The notes: a model not told the origin generated them from the sequence alone. A stretch of 64,000 nt of DNA from Pedobacter steynii (GCF_900103665.1 NZ_FNGY01000007.1:372001-436000); one strand, 5' to 3'. Positions 1 to 8,825 are shown, counted from the stretch's first letter. Made by a program: numbers and translations.

Positions 1-123
1 TCCCAGCTCGATCTTTCCACCCGGGAATTCCATCTTCAGCGGCAATAACATGCGGGTACTCCGCTGAGCAACCAATACTTTTCCTGCTTCATCTATAATA
101 ATTGCACAACAAACATCAATCAT
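1..123 (-). CDS. NUDIX hydrolase, N-terminal part only
   Basis: The gene is cut by the left edge of the window; only its first 41 codons are visible, starting at an ATG at 123 on the minus strand. The visible protein begins MIDVCCAIIIDEAGKVL and contains EFPGGKIELG, which is the opening of a NUDIX box (GX5EX7REUXEEXGU) with the usual preceding beta strands and the QRS segment of MutT-like (d)NTP pyrophosphatases. A role in removing oxidised nucleotides or another nucleoside diphosphate derivative is an inference from the family. The catalytic glutamates of the NUDIX helix lie outside the window, so activity cannot be judged. Confidence 0.8.
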   Translation of the reverse strand, partial: MIDVCCAIIIDEAGKVLVAQRSTRMLLPLKMEFPGGKIELG

Positions 124-329
124 AGCCGAAGATAATTTTTTATCCCTATATTCACTTCATATTACTTCTTAATACATATCTAAACAGGATTTCTAAAAAT
201 CCGGCCTTGTAGACAGGAAAGCTACTGAGTCAGTCAAAAAACTGGCAGTAAATTACTATACCCTTTTTTTTCCTGTCTTAAATGTTCAACAATTAATCGT
301 ATGTCATCAATTTTGTCATTAAGAACAAT

Positions 330-968
330 ATGAATGTTCCTATAAAAGTCGCCCTGATCGGCGCAACCGGTAAGGTAGGAAAACCCCTGCTTAAACAATT
401 ATTAGACCAGGGATATCAGGTAAAATCCCTGATCAGAAAACCACAGTCTTATTCCATTACACACCCTTCCATGGAAATTGTGGCTGGAGATATTAAAGAC
501 CTGGAAACTGTCACCGAACTCGTTAAAGGTTGTGATGCAGTGATCAGTGTGATCGGGCAACTCAAAGATGAGCCCCTGATTTCGAGCCTTGCCGCATCAA
601 ACCTGATCCATGCAATGAACAAGGAGCAGATCAGCCGTTACATCTTCTTAACCGGATTAACCCTGGATATGCCGGGAGATCAAAAAAGTGCAGCCAACCA
701 GCAAGGCTCAGCATGGATGAAACAAACCTTCCCCGTCGTAGTCGCCGACAAAGAAAAAGCTGTTGAACTGTTACAGCAGAGTAATATCGACTGGACGATT
801 GTCAGGCTTCCCTGGATCGAAGAAACGGAAGAAAAGAAGCAGTTAGTGGTTGATCTTCAGGATTGCCTGGGAGAGAAAGTAAGTACCGCCGGACTTGCGG
901 CCTTCCTGATTGAACAGCTCAGTGATCCCAGGTTTATCAGAAAAGCGCCTTTTGTAGCGAGTATCTAA
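330..968 (+). CDS. NAD(P)-binding NmrA/SDR-like protein
   Basis: A 212-residue protein of the atypical short-chain dehydrogenase (NmrA-like) type. A Rossmann GxxGxxG motif (GATGKVG, residues 11-17) follows the first beta strand, and a basic residue (R of LIRKP) after strand 2 suggests NADP preference. The segments VKGCDAVISVIG and WTIVRLPW fit the middle and C-terminal parts of the family. No clear catalytic YxxxK is present, which is usual for NmrA-like members that sense or weakly reduce rather than act as classical dehydrogenases. The substrate is unknown. It is divergent from the NUDIX gene and convergent with the DinB gene, from which a hairpin terminator separates it. Confidence 0.75.
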   Translation: MNVPIKVALIGATGKVGKPLLKQLLDQGYQVKSLIRKPQSYSITHPSMEIVAGDIKDLETVTELVKGCDAVISVIGQLKDEPLISSLAASNLIHAMNKEQISRYIFLTGLTLDMPGDQKSAANQQGSAWMKQTFPVVVADKEKAVELLQQSNIDWTIVRLPWIEETEEKKQLVVDLQDCLGEKVSTAGLAAFLIEQLSDPRFIRKAPFVASI

Positions 969-971
969 AAC

Positions 972-1003
972 AAAAGGAGTCTGTTGAAAAACAGGCTCCT
1001 TTT
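972..1003. terminator. Hairpin terminator between convergent genes
   Basis: A 14-bp stem (972-985 with 990-1003, one G-T pair) closes a GAAA loop. It starts with AAAA and ends with TTTT, so it can serve both the NAD(P)-binding gene (ends 968) and the DinB gene (ends 1021). Confidence 0.85.
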
Positions 1004-1020
1004 TACATCAGGTGTATTTT

Positions 1021-1455
1021 TTAACTCATCACAATTTCACCCCGGTGATGGGTAACCTCTCCTACGGTGTGCTGGATCATTTCATACCTCGACATGTGAA
1101 AGTCGCCATGCCCGGGAATGTCAAATGTGACTTTTTCTTTTAAGGTCTCTTCTGATAATTCAGAGACATAATCGAGCAGGTTTTTAGATTGAATGACCAG
1201 GTCTTTCAGCAAGGCATCAATGGCACCTTCAAATACCTTTTCTTCGGGAGAACGGTCTTCCCGGCATTGTATTTTTTCCATCCATTGTGCTTCTGCAGAT
1301 AAGAGCTTCGATAATTTTTGATTGATATGGGGTAGTTCAGGAGAAACAGCTGCAGTTCCTTCATTTTTTTCTGTCAGCCGGCTTACCAGCTCATTATTTG
1401 CCCATAAATTATAGGCGCACAAGTCTTTAGTCAGGGTTTGCAAATTCACTTTCAT
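1021..1455 (-). CDS. DinB family protein
   Basis: A 144-residue four-helix-bundle protein of the DinB/YfiT-like metalloenzyme superfamily. Support comes from YNLWANNELVSRL near the N terminus, a central helix with a histidine (ELPHINQKL) and an aromatic/acidic stretch, and the C-terminal HTVGEVTHHRGEI, which carries the family's paired metal-binding histidines. Family members include thiol-dependent S-transferases, but most are of unknown substrate, and nothing here narrows it down. The start ATG at 1455 is 96 bp from the start of the divergent GNAT gene. A second, more distant DinB relative lies at 26579-27112. Confidence 0.8.
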   Translation of the reverse strand: MKVNLQTLTKDLCAYNLWANNELVSRLTEKNEGTAAVSPELPHINQKLSKLLSAEAQWMEKIQCREDRSPEEKVFEGAIDALLKDLVIQSKNLLDYVSELSEETLKEKVTFDIPGHGDFHMSRYEMIQHTVGEVTHHRGEIVMS

Positions 1456-1529
1456 TTCTTTAAATGTTTATGAATCAAATTTCAGCACCGACACTGACAA
1501 CCCTATGGCAGCCCGAAAAATTATAATAT

Positions 1530-1537
1530 TATCTTTG
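1530..1537 (+). promoter_or_regulatory. Bacteroidota -7 promoter element for the GNAT gene
   Basis: TATCTTTG matches the Bacteroidota -7 consensus TAnnTTTG and ends 14 bp before the ATG at 1552, giving a very short leader. No good TTTG -33 element is visible upstream. Confidence 0.5.
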
Positions 1538-1551
1538 TAAAAAAGACAGAT

Positions 1552-2037
1552 ATGCAGATTACTTTCAGAACCATCCAGGCTGGCGATAATGAACAACTTG
1601 CTAAAATCATCCGTACTTCTTTAGAAGATTTTAATGTCCCTAAAATAGGAACAGCACATTCTGATCCAACAACAGATGATTTATTTAAGCTATTCCAAAC
1701 CACAGGAAGTTTTTATTTTGTGGCTGAGGAAAATGGTCAGCTTCTTGGAGGGAGCGGCATATATCCTACAGCAGGATTGCCGGAAGGTTGTGCTGAGCTG
1801 GTAAAGCTATACTTATCAAAAGATGCGCGGGGGAAAGGAATAGGCAAACAACTTTTAGAAAAGTGTTTTGAATCGGCCAGACAGCTGGGCTATCATCAGC
1901 TGTATCTGGAAACCTTGCCGCAGTTGGCACAAGCGGTGAGTATGTATGAAAAGGCCGGATTCAAAGCTTTGGATGCTGCGCTGGGAAACTCCGGCCATTT
2001 TGCCTGTAATATCTGGATGCTTAAAACGCTGGATTAG
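1552..2037 (+). CDS. GNAT family N-acetyltransferase
   Basis: A 161-residue GCN5-related acetyltransferase. The acetyl-CoA binding motif A reads LYLSKDARGKGIGKQLLE (R-G-x-G-I-G loop at about residues 94-102), preceded by the beta-4 strand, and MYEKAGFKAL is the typical C-terminal 'YEKxGF' signature. The N-terminal FRTIQAGDNEQLAKIIR is the usual first strand and helix. Length and layout match the small-molecule acetyltransferases, but the acceptor cannot be read from the sequence. Its stop overlaps that of the convergent SnoaL-like gene by 4 bp, with no room for a terminator between them. Confidence 0.88.
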   Translation: MQITFRTIQAGDNEQLAKIIRTSLEDFNVPKIGTAHSDPTTDDLFKLFQTTGSFYFVAEENGQLLGGSGIYPTAGLPEGCAELVKLYLSKDARGKGIGKQLLEKCFESARQLGYHQLYLETLPQLAQAVSMYEKAGFKALDAALGNSGHFACNIWMLKTLD

Positions 2038-2429
2038 TCCAAAGAAACGAACAACTCCGACTGTGTCAGCCAGACGCCGTTAATTTTTCGCCACATGGCG
2101 GAGTAATTTCCTCTGAAAGTCTCGGTCTTATAACTCCAGCTGCCACTTTCCCAGGCCAGAATCCCACTGTCGCCGATCACAATTGAGCTAGGTAAGCGTT
2201 CAAATGAAGGTGATTTTTTCGAAAACATGTCTTTCCATACTTTCAGCAATTTTGCTTTCCCGGAATACTGACCTCCTTCGCCGGAGATCACGACAATGTC
2301 TTCCATCCAGTATTTGGCTACTCCAGCCACGTCCTGATTAGAAATCGCCATATTTGAATCCATCCTTGACAGACGGATTGCTTCTTCTTCTTGTCTTTTA
2401 AAAAATGAGGTATTGTTCAGTGAATTCAT
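2034..2429 (-). CDS. SnoaL/DUF4440-like protein (NTF2 fold)
   Basis: A 131-residue protein with the NTF2-like pattern: an N-terminal helix with SRMDSNMAISNQDVAGVAKYW, then MEDIVVISGEGGQYSGKAKLLKVWKDMF and four strands ending in WRKINGVWLTQSELF. This matches the DUF4440/SnoaL group, which are small cone-shaped barrels that bind or isomerise small molecules. No signal peptide is seen, so it is probably cytoplasmic. Another NTF2-like protein, exported, occurs at 22473-22961, and related domains occur at 14192 and in the C terminus of the DJ-1-like protein. The specific function is unknown. Confidence 0.7.
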   Translation of the reverse strand: MNSLNNTSFFKRQEEEAIRLSRMDSNMAISNQDVAGVAKYWMEDIVVISGEGGQYSGKAKLLKVWKDMFSKKSPSFERLPSSIVIGDSGILAWESGSWSYKTETFRGNYSAMWRKINGVWLTQSELFVSLD

Positions 2430-2452
2430 ATTAAATCAGGTACCGGGTTCAA

Positions 2453-3622
2453 TTACTGGTCGCTAATATGAGAAAAAAACTTAGAATTACGCTCCAATAA
2501 TGTTCTCCAGAAAATCATCAGTAAAGCCATCAATCCAAAACACATCCCCACCCAGGGACTCTGCTTTACCCCCATATCTGCAATCACCCAACCACTTAAC
2601 ATCGTTCCAACAGACACGCCGAGGTTCCCAAAAGAAGTAGACAGGCTGTTGGCAAATTCCAGCGCATGAGGTGCAGCGGAAATCAGGTAAGCAGAGGCGT
2701 TAAGAAAGGTTGGTGCGTATAGAAAGCCCCAAATGGCAATCACCATAATGGTACTCCAGCCATTCCCACCGGAATACTCCAGCATAAAAGGAACAAGTAC
2801 GGTTCCGGCAAGAAAGAAAGCAGTAGTTCCCGGAATACTGATACTCAGCATCTTTCCCGCCAGCCAGTTTGAGAAAACACCCGTTATACCGAATAAGAAC
2901 AACATATAACTAATCATTTTCGTATCCATTCCTTTTACCTTTCCGAGGTAATCAGCAAAATAACTGTAAGTAGAAAACCAGGCGGCTACCATCAGAAAAT
3001 TCATCGTTGCACTGATCAGAAAAGCTGGATTTTTCAGGATTTTCAATTGAGTTCCGTACGACTTCTTTTCCCTGACCGGCATCGGGGGCATTCCTTTAAA
3101 AATGGCAAGGAGTGCCAGCCCCGTGACCACAGCCTGGACAACAAATGAGGCCTGCCAGTTAAAAATACTCGCCATATAAGTGGCAAAAGGCACCGTCGTT
3201 ACCATCGCAATTGCGATCCCTCCCAATACTATTCCCATCAATTGATGTGCTTTCTTCTGATCTGCATGCGCAAGGGCCGCTGCGATGGCAGTAGAGATAA
3301 AAACCGGTTGTAAAAAGGCCGGCAACAACCGTACAAGAATCAACAACCAGAAAGGTGGCGCCAGGGACGAGACCACACCAGTCAGCAAAAAAATGGCAAT
3401 GCTGAGCATCATGATCTTTTTACGGTCAAATCCGGAGGACAAGAGTGTCATAAATGGTCCCGTTAACGCAATAACCAATGCAAATGCACTCAGCAGTATT
3501 CCTGCTTTGTCGATGCTGATCTGATAATGCTCCGCTACCTGAGGTAAAATCCCTATAACACCAAATTCTGTACTGATAATACCAATTAATCCGAGGCATC
3601 CTATATATGCAATTTTCTTCAT
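2453..3622 (-). CDS. MFS transporter, AraJ/drug-export type
   Basis: A 389-residue, twelve-helix major facilitator. The first helix contains GIISTEFGVIGILPQVAEHY, the pattern seen in AraJ, YdhP and related sugar- or drug-exporting MFS proteins, and the loop after helix 2 has SGFDRKKIMML, a motif-A-like sequence. A start at 3682 (GTG) would add 20 basic residues; I prefer the ATG at 3622 because it gives MKKIAYIG directly before helix 1 and lies downstream of the -7 element at 3642-3649. The gene is divergent from an HxlR regulator, a common pairing for drug-inducible exporters. The substrate is not predictable. Confidence 0.85.
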   Translation of the reverse strand: MKKIAYIGCLGLIGIISTEFGVIGILPQVAEHYQISIDKAGILLSAFALVIALTGPFMTLLSSGFDRKKIMMLSIAIFLLTGVVSSLAPPFWLLILVRLLPAFLQPVFISTAIAAALAHADQKKAHQLMGIVLGGIAIAMVTTVPFATYMASIFNWQASFVVQAVVTGLALLAIFKGMPPMPVREKKSYGTQLKILKNPAFLISATMNFLMVAAWFSTYSYFADYLGKVKGMDTKMISYMLFLFGITGVFSNWLAGKMLSISIPGTTAFFLAGTVLVPFMLEYSGGNGWSTIMVIAIWGFLYAPTFLNASAYLISAAPHALEFANSLSTSFGNLGVSVGTMLSGWVIADMGVKQSPWVGMCFGLMALLMIFWRTLLERNSKFFSHISDQ

Positions 3623-3641
3623 CTGTCTGTAATATGAGCAG

Positions 3642-3669
3642 CAAAAGTAAAAGCTAAGCCTTAGATTTG
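3642..3669. promoter_or_regulatory. Divergent promoter pair, MFS and HxlR genes
   Basis: Two -7 elements face away from each other: TACTTTTG on the minus strand (3642-3649) for the MFS gene and TAGATTTG on the plus strand (3662-3669) for the HxlR gene. Immediately after the latter is a split inverted repeat TCCGC-N15-GCGGA (about 3669-3693), a reasonable site for the HxlR protein to control both genes; that role is an inference. Confidence 0.5.
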
Positions 3670-3712
3670 TCCGCCGTACCACCCATTGTGCGGAACTAAC
3701 AAAAAAGTAAGT

Positions 3713-4072
3713 ATGGCCGAAAGAAAGGAAAACTCTACCAATAGTGTGAACAGGAAATGTATTGTCGAAAGCAATGACCTCAGTTATGCAATAGACATGG
3801 TGGGTGGCCGCTGGAAGTTGCTTATTCTGGTCAATCTGGAAAAGAAAAAGTTAAGGTTCAACGAGATCCGGAAGGCGATGTCCAGCATTACTGAGCGGAT
3901 GCTGACCCTACAATTGAGAGAACTGGAAGCTGATGGTTTGATCAGCAGAACTGTATATGCAGAGGTTCCTCCAAGGGTAGAATATGAATTAACAGAAATC
4001 AGCACAGAACTCATCCCAATATGGAAAAAGCTCTGTGCCTGGGGAGCAAGGCATAGAAAGGCGAGAGCCTAA
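3713..4072 (+). CDS. HxlR family transcriptional regulator
   Basis: A 119-residue winged-helix protein. It carries the HxlR pattern throughout: a cysteine near the N terminus (RKCIVESN), DMVGGRWKLLILVNLEKKKLRFNEIRKAM, SITERMLTLQLRELEADGLISRTVY for the recognition helix and following strand, and PPRVEYELTEISTELIPIWKKLCAWG. Single-cysteine HxlR proteins often sense electrophiles or oxidants, which would fit the divergent MFS exporter. The ATG at 3713 is chosen over a TTG at 3686. The last 4 bp overlap the stop of the convergent outer-membrane protein gene. Confidence 0.9.
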   Translation: MAERKENSTNSVNRKCIVESNDLSYAIDMVGGRWKLLILVNLEKKKLRFNEIRKAMSSITERMLTLQLRELEADGLISRTVYAEVPPRVEYELTEISTELIPIWKKLCAWGARHRKARA

Positions 4073-6546
4073 TTATTAACCCTGTTTTTTTCTGCTTCTG
4101 CGCCCGTCTGGTTGTGTTTCCGCAAATCAGAGAAGGTCTTACCGAAGCGATAGCTGAAACTCAGCAATATTGTCCTGGAGTCCGAACGGTTCCGCCAGCC
4201 TGCTGTGGTCAGCGCGAGGTTATTGATTTCTCCATTAACGATTCTGGTATAAAAGATATCACTGGCATTCAGTTTCAATGTGGTACTCGGAGATAATTTC
4301 TTTTGGACACCTGCATTGATCGCATAAAGTTTGCCGATGGTAAACTGAGCATCATTGATCTTTGTCCGGTACATTCCTCCAAGCTCGGTGCTCCAGCTCT
4401 GATTCAGCTTAAATTGAAAAGTATTGGTCGAAAAGAAAAAGGTCCCTTTGCTATTTAATACGCCATTGTAGAAATCGCTGCTCTTTGAATTTAAATTGGT
4501 CAGCTCTCCATAAAACTGCCAGTTCAACCATGAAGTAAGGTCAAGCCCGGCATTCACACTAACGCTCTTCACAATCTTGCGGCCAATATTACCCGGTCTG
4601 CTATAATAAAGTCCGTTTTTAATTTCGATCGTTTCATTCACCTCATCCTTGGTATCGCTGTAGCTAAAGGTTGTGGTGATCTTATTTTTAAAAGTATGAG
4701 AAAGCTCGATGCTATGGGTAAATGAAGGATTCAGGAAGGGATTTCCCAAATAATAGGTAAACTTATCCAGGGGCGAAATAAAGGGATTTAACTGTTGAAA
4801 GTAAGGACGGTCTACCCTTCTGCCATAGTTTAAACCGATCTGGTTATTGCCTGCAGTATCCAGTTTATACGAAAGATATACGGTCGGGAACAGGTTGGTA
4901 TAACTCCTGTTGAAAGCCGAGTCAGGCTTTAGCGGATTGCCCATCTGATGCCCGTCTGAATTGGTATGTTCCAGTCGCAACCCCATTTGAAAAGACCATT
5001 TTCCAGCTTCTTTATTCATATTCAGATAGCCGGAATTGATGTTTTCCTTGTAAATAAAGTGATTGCTCTTTTCATAGTCGGGCTTCGTCACCTGATTAAT
5101 CGTATAGCTGTACTCCCCCACATTGTTGGTTTTGGTATAACTCGTCTTGGCACCCAATTCCATTTTCCAGTTGTTTTTAAAAGGCTTGCTATAATCTGCC
5201 TTCAGGGTATAGATTTTAATATTAGAAGGTAGCTTTCCCATTAGGATATCTTCCGATTTTAAACTTTGATCCGGTAAATAAGAGGAATTGCTGATCACCT
5301 GATTGTTCTTTGAATTGTACACCAGATAATCGGCATCAACAGTCAGTTGTTGTCCTTTTTTATCAAACTGATGGCGGTAATTCATGTTAACTCCCAGATT
5401 TTTAAATATCTCCTTCTCCTTAGTCAGCGCTTTCACAATAGAATCCAGTCCGCGTTGTGCATTTAAAAGATTGCTGACATTGTTAGTCGTTTCTGGTGAG
5501 GTTCTGTGCATTCCAGTCAGCACCACACCCCAGGTTGTTTTCTCCGTCTGGTAATAGTCCATCCCCACTTTACCATTAAGGCCTGTCCCCTTTCTGGTGA
5601 TATAACTGTTTTGCTCAAAATAAGATTTCGTGCTTCCATCTTCGTTTTTATACTTGCGAAAGAGATCCAGATCTGTAAAATTATTCTGAAAGGTATTGCT
5701 CAGACTCGTAAAGAAATTCAGTTTGTTATGGCGGTAGTTCAGGTTAAAACTATTGTTGCTCCTGGCGAGTTCCCCCTGGGTATAAGCCAGGTTCAATCCT
5801 CCGTTAAATCCTCTGGAATTGGTCTTTTTTGTTTTGATATTGATCACTCCGGCTTTTCCCGCAGCATCATACCTGGCTGGGGGATTGGTCATCAGTTCGA
5901 TCTGATCCAATGAAGCCGAAGGCAGGGAACGCAGATAACTTTCCAGGTCGGCCCCGGATAAATAAGTTGGCTTATCGTCAATAAATATCGTGACGCCCTG
6001 TTTTCCTTTCAGACTAATCACGCCATTCTGATCCACAGATACACCGGGAGATTTTTCGAGTACATCCATTGCTGTCGTTCCTGAATTGGCAATCAATGCG
6101 TCAACGTTGACTACCGTTCTGTCGATCTTTCGTTCTACAAAGGCCTTCTGCCCTACAATAGAAACTTCCTTCAGGTTTTTTGTTGTCGCCATCAGGCTGA
6201 TATCAGGAATCAATAGTCCAGGGTTCAAGGCAGTAATGTGCAGCACTTCCGTTTGGTAATTCTGATAACCCATCGCAGAAATTTTTATGCGGTAATCGCC
6301 TTCCTTCAATTGCTCAAAAGCAAATTTCCCGTCCTGTTCAGTAAAACTGCTCTTCAGCAATGTACTATCCTGAACCCTGAATAAGGCGACTGTAGCCAGG
6401 TCAAAAGCTTGTTTTTGTTCGTTTAGTATTTTACCGGAGATCTGCCCTTTGCCTGTACTTTTAGGTGTTACGGAAGACTGAGCAAAGGCAAAATTTGAGG
6501 CAATGGCTGCCCATGTGACTAAGATAGTCACGATATATAGTTTCAT
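4069..6546 (-). CDS. Outer membrane beta-barrel protein, TonB-receptor-like
   Basis: An 825-residue protein with a signal peptide ending near AFAQSS, a carboxypeptidase-regulatory-like (Ig-fold) domain at about residues 33-125 (GKILNEQKQAFDLATVALFR), a plug-like domain (MDVLEKSPGVSVDQNGVISLKG; residues about 155-240) and a long barrel closing with SFSYRFGKTF. Short plug and barrel motifs are those of the Bacteroidota 'outer membrane beta-barrel family' relatives of TonB receptors that often lie downstream of BlaR1-like genes. It follows the M56 peptidase gene by 45 bp on the same strand, so it is probably the third gene of the blaI-like operon. The ligand is unknown; export, peptide uptake or envelope sensing are all possible. 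The C terminus after the barrel is a short charged tail. Confidence 0.8.
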   Translation of the reverse strand: MKLYIVTILVTWAAIASNFAFAQSSVTPKSTGKGQISGKILNEQKQAFDLATVALFRVQDSTLLKSSFTEQDGKFAFEQLKEGDYRIKISAMGYQNYQTEVLHITALNPGLLIPDISLMATTKNLKEVSIVGQKAFVERKIDRTVVNVDALIANSGTTAMDVLEKSPGVSVDQNGVISLKGKQGVTIFIDDKPTYLSGADLESYLRSLPSASLDQIELMTNPPARYDAAGKAGVINIKTKKTNSRGFNGGLNLAYTQGELARSNNSFNLNYRHNKLNFFTSLSNTFQNNFTDLDLFRKYKNEDGSTKSYFEQNSYITRKGTGLNGKVGMDYYQTEKTTWGVVLTGMHRTSPETTNNVSNLLNAQRGLDSIVKALTKEKEIFKNLGVNMNYRHQFDKKGQQLTVDADYLVYNSKNNQVISNSSYLPDQSLKSEDILMGKLPSNIKIYTLKADYSKPFKNNWKMELGAKTSYTKTNNVGEYSYTINQVTKPDYEKSNHFIYKENINSGYLNMNKEAGKWSFQMGLRLEHTNSDGHQMGNPLKPDSAFNRSYTNLFPTVYLSYKLDTAGNNQIGLNYGRRVDRPYFQQLNPFISPLDKFTYYLGNPFLNPSFTHSIELSHTFKNKITTTFSYSDTKDEVNETIEIKNGLYYSRPGNIGRKIVKSVSVNAGLDLTSWLNWQFYGELTNLNSKSSDFYNGVLNSKGTFFFSTNTFQFKLNQSWSTELGGMYRTKINDAQFTIGKLYAINAGVQKKLSPSTTLKLNASDIFYTRIVNGEINNLALTTAGWRNRSDSRTILLSFSYRFGKTFSDLRKHNQTGAEAEKNRVNN

Positions 6547-6591
6547 TAATTTAGGTTTAGGGGCGTTAAGAGATCCGGTTAAAGTATCTGA

Positions 6592-8403
6592 TTATTTAAT
6601 TTCATAGTTGTAGGCCAGGATCCAGTCGGGACGCTTCAGGTATTTCTTTGCGTATTTTTTATGGGTGCTCTCCGGTAAGGTTTTTCCATTCACCTCAAAT
6701 TTGTTCTTATCGATTCTAAAAGAAAGCTTTTCATTTTTCCAGATCAGGCCATCTTTGGTTAAATCATTGGCGATATAGGTAGAAGTATTGTCGTCAAATT
6801 CTCCTTTATTCAGATAATCAGCCGTAATTCCCGTCTTTAGGGTTACTTTCCTCTTTTCAGGATTGTCGTCACTCTCTCTGACGATAGTTCTGGTCGTCTG
6901 TCTGCTCGAGTTTTTTACTTTCCCTTCTGATTTCAAATCTTCTTCCACTCTTAACCGATCCCTTTCTGCAGCTGCTTTATCTCTTTCTGAAGCGGCCTTA
7001 TCTCTTTCCAAAGCCAACTTATCCCTTTCCGCAGCCCATGCATCCTGGCTTTTCGCTGAGCGGTCTTTCTTTTGTGCCTGCAGGTCCCGTAAAGCAGCCT
7101 GTTTACTGAGCAAGATCGCTTGTTGATCGCGCAAAGCAGCCTGCTGGTCAACTAGAATGGCTTCCTTATCACGTAAAGCGGCTTGCTGATCACGTAACGA
7201 AGCCTCCCTGTCTTCGAGCATTTCCTGCTCAAGGCCAGGGCGATTTTCAACAGGAACAAGCCCCTTATCGGTTTTACCCAAATGCTGTTCTGATTTGCTT
7301 AACGAATTTTTCTGAATGGTTGAATTTAGCTGTTTCTTCTTAACCCGTAGTGTATCTTGCAAGGCAACATTATTTTTCGGCTCCTTTGCGGCACGTTGTG
7401 GTCCCGAAAATGCAGCGCTTAAGGTAACTGCAGCAACCAGCCCTACGGCAAGCACTCCTTTTTCAATCTTATTCAAACTGGGACTATCATTAGAAACCAT
7501 TCTTTTCACCCGCTGCACCAGCTGATCGTCCTTTCCTGAGATCGCCATGGCATACTCCGGATTTCCCGGTTGAAACTCCTGACAGGAAATCAATGCGCTA
7601 ATGTAATTGACCTTATCATGAGTGCTGGAAATCGTCATGTCATCGCAGCAGCTTTCTCTTTCTTCCCGGATCAGCTTACTGATCCACAATACTGCGGGAT
7701 TAAAGAAGAAAACAATCTCCATCAGGCTTTGTAAAATATTAACCAGGTAATCTCTTCTTTTGATATGTGCCAGCTCATGGCAAATGATCGCCTCCACTTC
7801 TTTTTCTGATAAACCATTGATCAGCCCTATTGGGACCAGGATTAATGGCTTAAGATGTCCAACTACCATAGGCACCTTTACAATCCCTGACTGAACAATC
7901 TGTACCATCTGGGTAATTCCAAACTGAAGGGCCAGGGCCTTCACCCTGTTTTCCCAATATACCCCTGCTGGGCTTACCTGCGTATTTCTGATTCTTTTAA
8001 TGCTGTAAAGTCCTGCGAAAAGCTGAACGCTTCTGGCGCAGATCACCAGGAACCAGACCAGCACGATGGTAGAAGCATAACCGCTAAAATACCGGACTGC
8101 CTTTTGAAGCAGGTCTACCGGTTCCGCTCCGGTTAGGGCAACCTCTCCCTGAATTTGCTGATCATGAACAACAGGAGCAACAACCGCCAGGGTTTCAAAA
8201 TTAGTCTGAGTTGATTTCTGCCATTCGTAAACAAAGGACAAACTACTGCTGACCGCAAATAATATCAAACCCGAAATCAGCAGGTTATAACGCAGTTTAG
8301 CACTGGACCTGCTGGTAAACATCAGGATCAATGCAGTAATTAAAGCAAGTGCAAGCCCTTGCCAAAGAGAGTGTAATAAGGTTTTAAAAATGATCGTTTC
8401 CAT
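6592..8403 (-). CDS. M56 family metallopeptidase, BlaR1-like sensor
   Basis: A 603-residue membrane protein. Helices at about residues 5-30, 38-58 and 105-130 precede a cytoplasmic zinc-protease domain with HELAH at 209-213 and downstream glutamates in IREERESCCDD (about 246-255); another helix follows at about 315-335. This is the BlaR1/MecR1 protease half. The beta-lactam-sensing penicillin-binding domain of true BlaR1 is absent; instead the exported part has an 11-unit heptad repeat (residues 400-485) and a small C-terminal domain (about 515-603). It lies 23 bp downstream of the blaI-like gene. By analogy it would cleave the BlaI-type repressor after an envelope signal, but the signal is unknown. 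Confidence 0.85.
   Translation of the reverse strand: METIIFKTLLHSLWQGLALALITALILMFTSRSSAKLRYNLLISGLILFAVSSSLSFVYEWQKSTQTNFETLAVVAPVVHDQQIQGEVALTGAEPVDLLQKAVRYFSGYASTIVLVWFLVICARSVQLFAGLYSIKRIRNTQVSPAGVYWENRVKALALQFGITQMVQIVQSGIVKVPMVVGHLKPLILVPIGLINGLSEKEVEAIICHELAHIKRRDYLVNILQSLMEIVFFFNPAVLWISKLIREERESCCDDMTISSTHDKVNYISALISCQEFQPGNPEYAMAISGKDDQLVQRVKRMVSNDSPSLNKIEKGVLAVGLVAAVTLSAAFSGPQRAAKEPKNNVALQDTLRVKKKQLNSTIQKNSLSKSEQHLGKTDKGLVPVENRPGLEQEMLEDREASLRDQQAALRDKEAILVDQQAALRDQQAILLSKQAALRDLQAQKKDRSAKSQDAWAAERDKLALERDKAASERDKAAAERDRLRVEEDLKSEGKVKNSSRQTTRTIVRESDDNPEKRKVTLKTGITADYLNKGEFDDNTSTYIANDLTKDGLIWKNEKLSFRIDKNKFEVNGKTLPESTHKKYAKKYLKRPDWILAYNYEIK
6949..7206 (-). repeat. Heptad repeat tract inside the M56 gene
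   Basis: About eleven consecutive 7-codon units of the type QAALRDK / QAALRDQ / LALERDK / AASERDK encode residues 400-485 of the M56 protein. The unit length equals a coiled-coil heptad, so a long exported alpha-helix or coiled coil is likely. The DNA repeats are near-identical in places (the CAGCAAGCxGCTTTACG-type units), so unit number may vary between strains. Confidence 0.85.
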
Positions 8404-8426
8404 TCCTGTGGTTCTTTAAGGATGAA

Positions 8427-8825
8427 TTATTTTTGTTCCAATTGATTCAATAGTGCTTTAATCGTTTCCAGATCTTCTTTGGAAGTTTTTTTATTGCCCA
8501 TCAGCTGCATCATCAACCTGCTGGCAGAACCATTATACATGGTATCAATAAACTTCTCTAATAAAAAATCTTTAGTCGTTTGCTCTTTCTCCGCAACATG
8601 ATAGATGTGCTTCATCTGACTTTCATCCCGGGTGAGGATTCCTTTATCTGTCATGATCTGCATCAGCTTCAGCGTGGAGGTATAATTTACCTCACGGTTT
8701 TCATTTAACTTATCATTCACCAGGCGAACCGTTAGCGGGCCCTGCTCCCACAATACCTGTAAGATTTCCAGCTCGGATTTCGTCGGTTCTATTTGCCTGT
8801 TATTTTCAGTGGTCTGCGCTTTCAT
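8427..8825 (-). CDS. BlaI/MecI/CopY family repressor
   Basis: A 132-residue winged-helix repressor: PTKSELEILQVLWEQGPLTVRLVNDKLNENREVNYTST covers the helix-turn-helix, KLMQIMTDKGILTRDESQMKHIYHV the wing, and the C terminus (FLLEKFIDTMYNGSASRLMMQLMG) is the dimerisation part. Members bind as dimers and are removed by the partner M56 protease. It is the first gene of an operon with the M56 peptidase and the outer-membrane barrel protein. The promoter contains a perfect 12-bp palindrome between its -33 and -7 elements, so autorepression is likely. Confidence 0.92.
   Translation of the reverse strand: MKAQTTENNRQIEPTKSELEILQVLWEQGPLTVRLVNDKLNENREVNYTSTLKLMQIMTDKGILTRDESQMKHIYHVAEKEQTTKDFLLEKFIDTMYNGSASRLMMQLMGNKKTSKEDLETIKALLNQLEQK

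Noticed and set aside
5506..5913. Long plus-strand frame opposite the outer-membrane barrel gene
   Set aside because: It is antisense to a well-supported gene, has no recognisable domain and no promoter. The same holds for the other antisense frames in the receptor and thi genes.
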